This document shows, one piece after another, positions 48,310 to 56,679 of a DNA stretch of 64,000 nucleotides. Each line of letters opens with the position of its first letter. Position 1 is the first letter of the stretch. Where the stretch lies: the NCBI RefSeq assembly GCF_039541855.1, contig NZ_BAABHA010000015.1:62001-126000 (forward strand), in the 5' to 3' direction. The notes under the pieces are model-generated. The model was not told where the DNA came from. It did not search any database and saw only the letters and a list, made by a program, of their open reading frames with translations. This DNA is from Solirubrum koreensis (GTDB taxonomy: Bacteria; Bacteroidota; Bacteroidia; Cytophagales; Hymenobacteraceae). The position numbers and the translations under genes were made by a program.

Positions 48310-50772
48310 TTAAGAAGACAAACGGTTAGCATCGGAATTTGGGCCGTTGATGGCGCGCGGCTGCACGGTCATTTTATCCAGGTTCAACTCCAGGTCGTCG
48401 TCTTCTTCGTGGTATTGCTCGTCGTAGTGCTGAATGAGGGCGCTGTCGATGGTTTCGTCTTTGCCGTGCTCGAAGGTGACCAGCAGGGCCGGCAGCAAAA
48501 TCAGGTTCGAGAAGTTGGTAATCAGCAAGCTGGCCGACATTAGCAAACCCAGGGCTTTGGTACCGCCGAACTCACTGAAAGCGAAGATGCTAAAGCCAAC
48601 AAATAGCACGATGCTGGTGTAGATCATGCTGGTACCAGCCTCACTAAGTGTGGTGCTGATGGCGGCTTTCACGCGGCGCCCGTTGGCGGCCATTTCCTGC
48701 CTGAATTTGGCCAGTAGGTGAATGGAGTTGTCGCCATCAATGCCCAGCGCAATGCAGAAAATAAGCGCCGTGGCGGGCTTCAGCGCAATGCCGAAGTAGC
48801 CCATCAGGCCGGCGGTGAGCAGCAGCGTAACGAAGTTGGGCAGCAGCGTGAAAAACACCGCCCGAATGGAGCGGAACAACACCAGCACAATGAGGCCGAC
48901 CAGCCCAAACGCGTGAATTAAGCTGTTGCGCAGCGTACCAATGATGTATTCGTTGCCTTTGGTGAACAGAATGGTGGTGCCGGTTAGCTTCACGTCCACG
49001 CCCGTGCCGTTGAATATTTCGGCTATTTGTGGCTGAATCTTGTTGATGAGCAGCGTATCGAGGTTGCGCGAGCCGATGTCGGCAATCTTCAGCGAAATGC
49101 GGGCTTTCTGGCCCGTAGAGTCGGTAAAAGAGCGCAGCAGCTTGTTATCCATGCCGGTGCCGCCTTGCCCCTGCGAGCGGGCCAGGTAGCTCAGAATAAA
49201 GTTGCGCTCGGAATTATCGGGCAGGCGGTAGTACTGCGGGTCGCCGTTGTAGAACGTTTGCGTGGCGGCCTTCAGGAACGTTACGATGCTGATGGGCGAG
49301 GTAAGCTCGGGCTGGGTGCGCAGGTAGTTTTCCAGGCGGTCGATGCGCTCCAGGTTTTTGAGCTTCAGAATGCCGCGCTTCTTGCCGGTATCCACCACTA
49401 TTTCCAGCGGCATAATGCCGTTGAAGTGCTGCTCAAAGAACTTCAGATCGGAGTTAACCGAGGAGTTTTTGGGCAGGTCGTCCACCATGTAGGCCACCGA
49501 CTGCAACCGCGAAGCGCCCAACGCCCCCAGCAAGCTAAGCACCACCGCAATGCCGTACACCAGGCCGCGGCGCTCCAGCACCAGGTAATCGAAGAACTCC
49601 AGCAGCTTGGTTAGCGGCTTGGCATCGAGGTGCTCAAGCTGCTTGGGCGTGGGTGGCGGCAGGTAAGTGAATACAATGGGAATCAGGATAATCGAGATGA
49701 AAAACGCCGCGAAAATGCTGATGGTAGCCACCCAGCCAAACTGGTACAGAATGGCAATGTTGGTGAAGCAGAACACGAAAAAGCCCGTAGCCGTGGCCGT
49801 GTTGTTCATCAGCGTTACCAAGCCAATTTTGCGCACCACGCGCACCATGGCCAGCACCTGGTTGCCCGATATTCGGTAGTCGTAGTGGTACCTGGAAAGC
49901 AGGTAAGTACAGTTCGGAATACCGATTACGATGAGGATACTCGGTATCAGACCGGTAAGCAGCGTGATTTTGTAACCCAGCAGCACAATGGTGCCCACGC
50001 ACCAGATAACTGCCACGCCCACAATGAGCAGCGGAAACACCACCGCCGACCACGTGCGGAAAAACACCAGCAGCGTGGCGCTGGTCACCAGCGCGGCCAA
50101 AATCAGGAAGAACTTCATTTCGCCGGCCACCTTGCTGGTCATGGTGGAGCGCACGTAGGGCAAGCCGGCGTAGTGCAATCGGATGCCCGTTTTTTGGGTG
50201 AACCGCTCGGCGTGGGCCAGAATATTGGTCATTACCGCCTGCCGCCGCGAGGAATTCAGGTACTTGGGGTCCATGGTAAGGGCCAGCAGCGTGGCCCCGG
50301 TTGTAGGACTGATCAGCTGCCCCTTGTAGAACTCTTGCCGGTTCACAATGCGCATGAGCGAGTCCAGCTCCTGCTGCGTTTGCGGCACCGTACGAAAAAT
50401 GGGCGCCGTAGCAAAACGCTGATTGGCCGTGTCCTTGGTCAGCTGAATGAGCTTGGTAACTGACAGCACGCCATTCACGCCTTCTTCCTTAGCCAGGGTA
50501 TCGGTCAGCAGCCGCAGCTCGTTAAAGTTGCCCAGCTTGTACACGTTGCTGTCCTGCAGGCCCAGCACCAGCACGTTGCCGTCTTCGCCAAAGGTCCTTT
50601 TGAACTGCTGGAAGTACACCATGTCCGGGTCGTCGGGGCTCACGACCTGAGCAAAATCATAGGTCATTTCCACGTCCTTGGCCTTATAAGCCATGAACGC
50701 GGTAATAATGGCCAGCAGCCCAACCAGCAGGCGGCGGTTCTTGATAATCAGCAGGGCAAGCTTACTCCACAT
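48310..50772 (-). CDS. RND/MMPL family membrane transporter
   Basis: 820 residues, resembling hydrophobe exporters of the MMPL/RND class (hopanoid, lipid or mycolate carriers). N-terminal helix LALLIIKNRRLLVGLLAIIT, a large extracytoplasmic loop, then repeated helix bundles with GIDGDNSIHLLAKFR (SSD-like region) and the tail HYDEQYHEEDDDLELN. 10-12 membrane helices by eye. An exact TACCTTTG -7 element lies 24 bases upstream of the ATG. Substrate unknown. Confidence 0.85.
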   Translation of the reverse strand: MWSKLALLIIKNRRLLVGLLAIITAFMAYKAKDVEMTYDFAQVVSPDDPDMVYFQQFKRTFGEDGNVLVLGLQDSNVYKLGNFNELRLLTDTLAKEEGVNGVLSVTKLIQLTKDTANQRFATAPIFRTVPQTQQELDSLMRIVNRQEFYKGQLISPTTGATLLALTMDPKYLNSSRRQAVMTNILAHAERFTQKTGIRLHYAGLPYVRSTMTSKVAGEMKFFLILAALVTSATLLVFFRTWSAVVFPLLIVGVAVIWCVGTIVLLGYKITLLTGLIPSILIVIGIPNCTYLLSRYHYDYRISGNQVLAMVRVVRKIGLVTLMNNTATATGFFVFCFTNIAILYQFGWVATISIFAAFFISIILIPIVFTYLPPPTPKQLEHLDAKPLTKLLEFFDYLVLERRGLVYGIAVVLSLLGALGASRLQSVAYMVDDLPKNSSVNSDLKFFEQHFNGIMPLEIVVDTGKKRGILKLKNLERIDRLENYLRTQPELTSPISIVTFLKAATQTFYNGDPQYYRLPDNSERNFILSYLARSQGQGGTGMDNKLLRSFTDSTGQKARISLKIADIGSRNLDTLLINKIQPQIAEIFNGTGVDVKLTGTTILFTKGNEYIIGTLRNSLIHAFGLVGLIVLVLFRSIRAVFFTLLPNFVTLLLTAGLMGYFGIALKPATALIFCIALGIDGDNSIHLLAKFRQEMAANGRRVKAAISTTLSEAGTSMIYTSIVLFVGFSIFAFSEFGGTKALGLLMSASLLITNFSNLILLPALLVTFEHGKDETIDSALIQHYDEQYHEEDDDLELNLDKMTVQPRAINGPNSDANRLSS

Positions 50773-50795
50773 CGGCTACAGCGGGAAAATTGGGG

Positions 50796-50803
50796 CAAAG
50801 GTA
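50796..50803 (-). promoter_or_regulatory. -7 element of the RND/MMPL gene
   Basis: TACCTTTG on the minus strand, an exact TAnnTTTG match, 24 bases before the start codon at 50772. Confidence 0.6.
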
Positions 50804-50969
50804 CACAATGCCTTGTGGGCTATTTTTTTGAGCTGATTGGACGCCAGCACGAAAATTCATCAATTAGGTAAGTATATGTAACTCACTAGGTTGAAATACC
50901 CGTACAAGCTCGTAGTTTTCGCCGCCAGCCGATGCAACCACCGTATGCAGAAGCTGCTCTTCTCACCAG

Positions 50970-51374
50970 ATGACCCTATACCACACCCCTGAGGCGTCGT
51001 TGAGCTACAACGCGTCTGCCGACACCCTGCACCTGAGCTTTAACGCGACTCACCTCGACTTGTCTTTCGGTGTTGCTTACCAGCACGCGCTGGAGCAAAT
51101 GCTAAAGCAAAACGTAGGAAAACTGCTGCTGGACCTCAAGCGCAACGCGCCTTCCGATGAAAACCAGGAAGAGCTGCTCCTGAAGCCGCTTACCCGCTGC
51201 CTCCCGGAGCCCTTGGTGCGCCCCGTGTTCATTGCGGCCGTGCTCAGCGAGGGACAGTACCAGTACCAGATCAGCAACTGCCCGGCCAGTGGCACCACTT
51301 TCGTGCCCGACCGCGTGGAGTTTAATTACTTCACGTCGCGCCGCGAGGCCGCTTCCTGGCTGAACGGCCAGTAA
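50970..51374 (+). CDS. Hypothetical protein, STAS-like size and fold
   Basis: 134 residues, cytosolic. YNASADTLHLSFNATHLDLS is followed by an alpha/beta alternation with KQNVGKLLLDLKRNAP and EPLVRPVFIAAVLSEGQYQY. The size and VGKLLLDL-like strand recall STAS/SpoIIAA proteins, but there is no definite match. Function unknown. It converges with glyS, separated by a terminator. Confidence 0.65.
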   Translation: MTLYHTPEASLSYNASADTLHLSFNATHLDLSFGVAYQHALEQMLKQNVGKLLLDLKRNAPSDENQEELLLKPLTRCLPEPLVRPVFIAAVLSEGQYQYQISNCPASGTTFVPDRVEFNYFTSRREAASWLNGQ

Positions 51375-51417
51375 CGTTCTTTCGCACCCACCCCAACCTT
51401 ACCACCCGCCCAATGAA

Positions 51418-51443
51418 AAAGCCCCGGATTTTCCGGGGCTTTT
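51418..51443. terminator. Terminator between the hypothetical gene and glyS
   Basis: AAAGCCCCGGA pairs with TCCGGGGCTTT around a 4-base loop; the stem reads both ways. Confidence 0.8.
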
Positions 51444-51467
51444 CGCTTTTAGAACCGTCTGTCAGCC

Positions 51468-52988
51468 TTACAGCTGCTCGAAAATACGGGCCGGGCTTAC
51501 GGCCTGGGCAATGTAACCGTGTAGCTCCGAGATGGGCATGCGGGTTTGCTCGCGCGAGTCGCGGTGGCGCACCGTTACGGTGTCGTCCTCCAGCGTTTGG
51601 TGGTCAACGGCAATGCAGAAAGGCGTGCCGATGAGGTCCTGACGGGTGTAGCGCGTACCGATGCTGTCCTTCTCCTCCACTACCAGGCGGAAGTCGTGGC
51701 GCAGGGCGTTGTAAATTTCGTTGGCTTTGTCGGGCAGGCCGTCCTTTTTCACCAGCGGGAAAATGGCGGCTTTAATGGGCGCCACGGCCGGGTGCAGGCG
51801 CAACAGCTTGCGGGTTTTGGTCTGCTGCTTGTCGCCTTCGCCTTCGGTAATGGTTTCTTCCTGGTACGCCTGGCAAAGCGTGGCCAGGAACAGGCGGTCG
51901 GCTCCTACCGAGGTTTCCACCACGTAGGGCACGTAGTTACCGTAGGGCTTGCCGGTTTCGGGGTTTACGTCGTTATCGAAGTACTGCTGCTTTTTGCGGC
52001 TCAGGTTCTGGTGCTGGGTCAGGTCGAAATCGGAACGCGAGTGGATGCCCTCAATTTCCTTGAAGCCAAAGGGGAATTCGTACTCAATGTCCACGGCGGC
52101 CTTGGCGTAGTGGGCCAGTTTGTCGTGGTCGTGGAAACGGAGCTTGTCGGCGGGCAGGCCCAATACCTCGTGCCAGCGGCGGCGGGTTTCCTTCCAATGC
52201 TCGTACCACTCGCCCTCGGTGCCAGGGCGCACGAAGAATTGCATTTCCATTTGCTCGAACTCCCGCATGCGGAAGATGAACTGGCGCGCCACAATCTCGT
52301 TGCGGAAGGCCTTGCCAATTTGCGCAATGCCAAACGGCACCTTCTGGCGGGCCGATTTCTGCACGTTCAGGAAGTTCACGAAAATGCCCTGGGCCGTTTC
52401 GGGACGCAGGTAAATCTGCGAGGAGTCACCGGCTACGGCGCCCACCTGCGTCGAGAACATCAGGTTGAACTGGCGCACGTCGGTCCAGTTGGCCGTTTTG
52501 GAAATAGGGCAGAGAATCTTCTCGTCGAGGATTAGCTGCTTCACACCGGCCAGGTCTTCGGCCGTCAGCAGGCGGCCCATTTCGGCCAGTAGCGCATCGG
52601 CGCGGGCTTGGTCGCCGGCGTTTTCATACTCGGCGGCTTTCTCTTCCAGCAGCACGTCGGCGCGGTAGCGCTTCTTGCTGTCGAGGTTGTCGATGAGCGG
52701 GTCGGAGAAGCCGTCCACGTGGCCGGAAGCTTTCCAGGTGAGCGGGTGCATGAAAATGGCGGCGTCGATGCCCACCACGTTCTGGTTAAGCTGCGTCATG
52801 GCTTTCCACCAGAGCTGCTTGAGGTTGTTCTTCAGCTCTACGCCGTAGGGGCCGTAGTCGTACACGGCCGCTAAGCCGTCGTAGATTTCCGAAGACGGGA
52901 ATACAAAACCGTATTCCTTGGCGTGCGACACGATGTCGGCGAGGGTATTTTCAGCCGTTGCGGCGTTTTTATCTGCGGGCTTGCTCAT
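51468..52988 (-). CDS. glyS: Glycine--tRNA ligase (alpha2 type)
   Basis: Charges tRNA-Gly. 506 residues, class II, of the eukaryote-like homodimeric kind rather than the alpha/beta E. coli enzyme. Motif 2 region RNEIVARQFIFRMREFEQME, motif 3 near VVETSVGADRLFLATL, and the C-terminal anticodon domain (LLRLHPAVAPIKAAIFPLV) are visible. Start is MSKPADKNAATAENTL. Motifs are intact. Confidence 0.95.
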   Translation of the reverse strand: MSKPADKNAATAENTLADIVSHAKEYGFVFPSSEIYDGLAAVYDYGPYGVELKNNLKQLWWKAMTQLNQNVVGIDAAIFMHPLTWKASGHVDGFSDPLIDNLDSKKRYRADVLLEEKAAEYENAGDQARADALLAEMGRLLTAEDLAGVKQLILDEKILCPISKTANWTDVRQFNLMFSTQVGAVAGDSSQIYLRPETAQGIFVNFLNVQKSARQKVPFGIAQIGKAFRNEIVARQFIFRMREFEQMEMQFFVRPGTEGEWYEHWKETRRRWHEVLGLPADKLRFHDHDKLAHYAKAAVDIEYEFPFGFKEIEGIHSRSDFDLTQHQNLSRKKQQYFDNDVNPETGKPYGNYVPYVVETSVGADRLFLATLCQAYQEETITEGEGDKQQTKTRKLLRLHPAVAPIKAAIFPLVKKDGLPDKANEIYNALRHDFRLVVEEKDSIGTRYTRQDLIGTPFCIAVDHQTLEDDTVTVRHRDSREQTRMPISELHGYIAQAVSPARIFEQL

Positions 52989-53109
52989 AATGAGGCAAAA
53001 GTAAGGCTTCCGGTAAAAGGCTTGCCACTAAACTTTTTGTAGAAGCAATGGTACAAGGCCTGTACCGGGAACATAGTCGGGCTTCGCTTCGGGTAACAAT
53101 TTCATAATC

Positions 53110-53139
53110 TTGCGCCCCCTTGGCACGGCACTACTTTTG
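53110..53139 (+). promoter_or_regulatory. Promoter of the PiT gene
   Basis: TTG at 53110-53112, then a 19-base spacer, then TACTTTTG at 53132-53139. This is the clearest full Bacteroidota-type promoter in the window, 35 bases before the ATG. Confidence 0.7.
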
Positions 53140-53174
53140 GCCGGCCTAACTTTTGCTCACCTAATTTCCCCTAT

Positions 53175-54575
53175 ATGCTTGGCTTAGAGCCTCAAGTGCT
53201 CCTGCTACTGCTGCTGTGTTTGGTTGCCGCCTGTGCGTTTGAGTTCGTCAACGGCTTCCACGACACCGCTAACGCGGTAGCTACCGTGATTTACACCAAC
53301 ACCCTGCGCCCTTGGGTAGCAGTGGTGTGGTCGGCGTTCTGGAATTTTATCGGCGTGTTTGCCGGCGGTATCACGGTGGCCATGGGCATAGTGTACCTGC
53401 TGCCCGTCGAAAGCCTCGTCGACCAAAATATTTACCACGGCATTGCCATGGTGGGCGCGCTGCTGCTGTCAGCCATTCTCTGGAACGTGGGCACTTGGTA
53501 CTACGGCATTCCGGCATCGTCGTCGCACGCCCTTATCGGCTCTATTCTGGGTGTGGGTATTGCTTTTTCGCTGCTACCCGACTCGGGCGGCGCGGCCGTT
53601 AACTGGAGCAAAGCCACCGAAACCGGCCTGGCGCTGCTCATCGGTCCGCTGGCTGGCTTCACGCTCACCATCGTCATCATGTTTGTGCTGAAGCGTTTCG
53701 TGCGCAACAAGGCCATTTTTAAAGAGCCACACAAGCGCAAGCCCCCACCCCTCTGGATCCGCCTGATTCTGATTGCTACCTGCACCGGCGTGAGCTTTTT
53801 TCACGGCTCGAACGATGGCCAAAAAGGCGTGGGCCTGATCATGCTCATCCTCATCGGTATCGTGCCCTTCAAGTTTGCCCTCGACGAAACCAAAAACCCG
53901 CTGGACATGCGCGGCTCTTTGGTGAAGGTAGAGCAGGTGATGCGCAAAATAAATCCGGCCGAGCTGGCGCCCGACGAGCAAGTAGCGTTAACTGAAATCA
54001 ACCAGCAAACGGCGAACCTCGACCGCATTTTTGCCGCCAAAACCAACGTTAAAGAAGTACCGGAGTCGGAGCGTTTCCAGATCCGCAAGGCCATTCTGTT
54101 GGTTTACAGCCGCGCCAAAAAGCTTATGAGCAGCGAGCGGGTCAGCCTCAGCCCCTCCGACCGGAAGCTCTACGACAGCAGCATCCAGAACATGCGCGAC
54201 TTCACCGACTACGCGCCTAAATGGGTTATTCTCATCGTGTCTCTTTCCCTGGGCCTAGGCACCATGATTGGCTGGAAGCGCATTGTGGTAACCATTGGGG
54301 AGCGAATTGGCAAGGAACACCTCACCTACGCGCAGGGCGCCTCGGCCGAGCTTGTTGCCGCCAGCATGATTGGCGTTTCTACCTCCATTGGGCTGCCCTC
54401 CTCCACCACCCACGTGCTGTCGTCGGCCATTGCCGGCTCTATGGTGGCCAACCGCGGTATCCGGAACCTGAACCCCAGCATGGTGCGCAACATTGCCTTG
54501 GCCTGGGTACTCACGCTACCGGTTACCATGACCTTGTCGGGTTGTTTGTTCCTGCTGTTCCGTGCGTTGATGTAG
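53175..54575 (+). CDS. PiT family inorganic phosphate transporter
   Basis: Moves phosphate (likely as metal phosphate or with Na/H) through the inner membrane. 466 residues with the duplicated PHO4 signatures GFHDTANAVATVIYT (N-terminal) and HGSNDGQKGVGL (second), plus GLPSSTTHVLSSAIAGSM near the end. A polar loop of about 150 residues (roughly 230-380) separates the halves. A full promoter precedes it and a terminator follows. Confidence 0.95.
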   Translation: MLGLEPQVLLLLLLCLVAACAFEFVNGFHDTANAVATVIYTNTLRPWVAVVWSAFWNFIGVFAGGITVAMGIVYLLPVESLVDQNIYHGIAMVGALLLSAILWNVGTWYYGIPASSSHALIGSILGVGIAFSLLPDSGGAAVNWSKATETGLALLIGPLAGFTLTIVIMFVLKRFVRNKAIFKEPHKRKPPPLWIRLILIATCTGVSFFHGSNDGQKGVGLIMLILIGIVPFKFALDETKNPLDMRGSLVKVEQVMRKINPAELAPDEQVALTEINQQTANLDRIFAAKTNVKEVPESERFQIRKAILLVYSRAKKLMSSERVSLSPSDRKLYDSSIQNMRDFTDYAPKWVILIVSLSLGLGTMIGWKRIVVTIGERIGKEHLTYAQGASAELVAASMIGVSTSIGLPSSTTHVLSSAIAGSMVANRGIRNLNPSMVRNIALAWVLTLPVTMTLSGCLFLLFRALM

Positions 54576-54600
54576 CCTGCCTAACGCCTGAATTAGACAC

Positions 54601-54632
54601 AAAAAAGCCGCCCTCAGCAGGGCGGCTTTTTT
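54601..54632 (+). terminator. PiT terminator
   Basis: AAAAAAGCCGCCCT pairs with AGGGCGGCTTTTTT over a 4-base loop. Confidence 0.9.
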
Positions 54633-54725
54633 ATTGAAGCGGGCCTAATCCACCGGGAATTGCGCCCTACGCAGAGTTGACTTATTCAGTTGCAATTGCA
54701 CTTATAAATCGTTGTATTCAGGTAG

Positions 54726-54768
54726 TTATCCACTTATCAACAGAGAAAAACCGCTGTTTTGTGGATAA
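54726..54768. other. DnaA-box cluster A
   Basis: TTATCCACT at 54726-54734, TTATCAACA at 54734-54742, and TGTGGATAA at 54760-54768 (a perfect TTATCCACA on the minus strand). The consensus box is TTATnCACA. The cluster directly precedes the stop of the gene at 54777 and lies 1.4 kb from cluster B. Confidence 0.75.
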
Positions 54769-54776
54769 CTCAGCCG

Positions 54777-55253
54777 TTATGCGGGCCACTGCACCTCCAA
54801 GTCGTCGTTTATGAACACTCCGAAGTTGACGAATTGCAGCTCGTCTTCGTCGAAGTAGAGGTCTATCATTTCCTTTTCGTAGGACAGGCGCACCTCGCCG
54901 GTATCGACTTTCTCGATTTCCGGTTCCTGGTGACCGTGACGTTTCATAAGGGCCTGAATTTCCTCCACCGACTTGCCCTGAATAGGCTCGCCGTAGAGGC
55001 TCATGCCCGGGTGGTCGGTTTCGATGCAGCTGAGGCGGTAGTCGTCTTCGCGGTCGAAGTACAGGGAGTAGCCTTCTTCGAGGTAATTCCAGGCCTGGTG
55101 CTCGAATTCGTCTTCGTCCTCGGATTCCTCAATTTCCTCCGGCTCGCCCATCAGGGCACGCACTTCGTCCATTTTGGCGCCGAACTTGAGCGGGCCCATT
55201 CCCTGGCCCAAAACGATTTCGTTTTCTTCCGTGCTGCGTTGGGGCGTATTCAT
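54777..55253 (-). CDS. Conserved hypothetical, acidic cytosolic protein
   Basis: 158 residues from the ATG at 55253. Conserved-looking core GQGMGPLKFGAKMDEVRALMGEPEEI, then Glu/Asp-rich segments (ESEDEDEFEHQAWNYL, YFDEDELQFVNFGV). No signal or membrane part. The longer open frame upstream overlaps DUF4385 and is rejected. It is flanked by the two DnaA-box clusters together with DUF4385. No recognised function. Confidence 0.75.
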   Translation of the reverse strand: MNTPQRSTEENEIVLGQGMGPLKFGAKMDEVRALMGEPEEIEESEDEDEFEHQAWNYLEEGYSLYFDREDDYRLSCIETDHPGMSLYGEPIQGKSVEEIQALMKRHGHQEPEIEKVDTGEVRLSYEKEMIDLYFDEDELQFVNFGVFINDDLEVQWPA

Positions 55254-55285
55254 GTTGTGGTGTCTTTGGAAGGTTGGTAGCGCAG

Positions 55286-55293
55286 TAAAGGTA
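55286..55293 (-). promoter_or_regulatory. -7-like element of the acidic hypothetical gene
   Basis: TACCTTTA on the minus strand (7 of 8 to TAnnTTTG), about 33 bases before the ATG at 55253. Confidence 0.4.
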
Positions 55294-55308
55294 GCAAGTG
55301 TGGGTTGC

Positions 55309-55386
55309 GAGTTGTCGGTTGCAGTTGGCAGGGTATGAAAACGAGCCAATACCTCGTAACCACCAACTGATAACCAAAACCGACTG
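55309..55386. repeat. Weak ACTGACAACT-type inverted repeat
   Basis: GAGTTGTCGGTTGCAGTTGG and CCAACTGATAACCAAAACCG are imperfectly complementary and resemble the repeat at 36047. The right arm ends at the DUF4385 stop codon. Confidence 0.4.
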
Positions 55387-55387
55387 C

Positions 55388-55879
55388 TCACTTTCCGTAG
55401 CGTTCCATGAAACGGGCTTTCTGGGCAACGTACTCGGGGTGGTGCTGGGCCTCGTCCCATTTCGCCTTGAAGATGGCGGCGGCTTCGGCCTTTTGGGGGT
55501 CTTCGGGGCTACGCGGCAGCTCGGCCCGACCGTGGGCACCGCTTTGCCCCTTCTTGTCGTCGGGAACGGGTCCGTCGTACTTCTTGCCGCCGCGGTGGTT
55601 TGCGTAGCGCCTGGCCCGCGTGAAGCCCATCTGCAGGAACTTCCGGGCCATGTCGGCACCCACGAAATCTTCGCGCTTCAAATAATCGAGAAACAGCCCG
55701 TAAATCGTTTCCGAGGATTCGCGGGCCAGCTCGGGCGTTCGGAAGCGCCAATGGGGCAGAATTTCGCCCTTATACGGTTCCACCAACAGCACGCCCTGTT
55801 CGCCTTTGCCTACGCGGTAAAGCTCGGGCTGCTGCCGAAAATCGACGTGGCGGAAATCGAGGTTGTAGTCAAACGGCAT
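55388..55879 (-). CDS. DUF4385 domain protein
   Basis: 163 residues from the ATG at 55879. The DUF4385 pattern is clear: MPFDYNLDFRHVDFRQQPEL, GKGEQGVLLVEPYKGEILPH, RKFLQMGFTRARRYANHRGG. The family is small, cytosolic and of unknown function. The reading frame opens 20 codons further up, without homology. Its 5' end is about 240 bases from the first box of cluster B. Confidence 0.9.
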   Translation of the reverse strand: MPFDYNLDFRHVDFRQQPELYRVGKGEQGVLLVEPYKGEILPHWRFRTPELARESSETIYGLFLDYLKREDFVGADMARKFLQMGFTRARRYANHRGGKKYDGPVPDDKKGQSGAHGRAELPRSPEDPQKAEAAAIFKAKWDEAQHHPEYVAQKARFMERYGK

Positions 55880-56116
55880 AGCGGACACTTGCAGCCGGCT
55901 TATACGCAAGCGGGCCAGCCCACAGCTATGCTTTTCCACATACCATACGGTGGAAAAGTGGAAAACGGCCCCTAGAGCTCATTAAACGCAGGTTTTTGGC
56001 AGCCGGCACTGCTTTTTCAACCGGCTCCGGCTTTTCCCAAAGAACAAGCCCTTGGCCACTCTGCTCTTGGCTTTACACGACGAGCTTTCAGCCGGCTGAT
56101 TTTTCGGCCGGCCGAG
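55880..56116. other. Gene-free stretch left of the origin
   Basis: No coding frame is convincing here. Pieces of sequence such as AGCCGGCACTGC and CAACCGGCTCCGG alternate with GCCGGC-type repeats. It forms the left flank of the DnaA-box region. A DUF4385 promoter should lie here but has no exact TAnnTTTG. Confidence 0.5.
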
Positions 56117-56572
56117 TTATCCACCTGCCTAATAACTTTTCATTAAATAAAATTTTAAGAAATTCTTTTTTGTCCTCAGTCGTAGAGGCGGTGTATAAGT
56201 GGATAAGAATTGGGGTTATGCACACGGCTTGATAACATGTGTACAAGAAAGGGTTTATGCACCGGCTATCAACAGGGCATGTGTATTTTATTAATATGAT
56301 AACCAGTGAATTAACAGGTTTTTTCACAATCCACATGCTTGTGCACAGAGGCGGTAATGCACATAAGCCAGGCTCGTGGATAAGGCTTAAACCTGGGGGA
56401 AGTTGTCCACGCTTATTCACACCGCTTCGGCACTGTTAGCGGGCGGGAACAAGCAAAAAAACTTATCAGCTATTTCTCCACGGCCATCCACACGTTATCC
56501 GTGGATTATCCACAGGTTATCCGCAGGTTAGGGGAAAAGCCGAAAAAGGGGCCGTGAATAGCCTGTGGACAA
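56117..56572. other. oriC: Putative oriC: DnaA-box cluster B
   Basis: A gene-free region with 9-mers related to TTATnCACA. Exact: TTATGCACA (56216), TTATTCACA (56413), TTATCCACA (56506). One mismatch on the plus strand: TTATCCACC (56117), TTATGCACC (56255), TTTTTCACA (56320), TTGTGCACA (56339), TAATGCACA (56355), TTATCCGCA (56517). One mismatch on the minus strand: at 56198, 56375 and 56564. AT-rich stretches lie at 56126-56172 and 56281-56330. mnmG (gidA), a common oriC neighbour, is 3.1 kb away. Together with cluster A this fits a chromosomal origin. Transcription does not switch strand here, and dnaA is not in the window. Confidence 0.85.
56126..56172. other. AT-rich candidate DNA unwinding element
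   Basis: TAATAACTTTTCATTAAATA and on through a T-rich end: nearly all A and T inside a GC-rich genome. It directly follows the first box of cluster B. A second, less pure AT segment is at 56281-56330. Either could be the melting site. Confidence 0.55.
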
Positions 56573-56632
56573 CTTAAAACAGTGCTGATAATCAGGGAGA
56601 AGCTACTTCCAGCGGCGGGGAAGAAACAGTAA

Positions 56633-56663
56633 AAAGCCCCGGTACCAGCGGTACCGGGGCTTT
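56633..56663 (-). terminator. Terminator of the Ig-like lipoprotein gene
   Basis: AAAGCCCCGGTACC pairs with GGTACCGGGGCTTT over 3 bases. Confidence 0.85.
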
Positions 56664-56679
56664 CAGCAAAACGACACGG

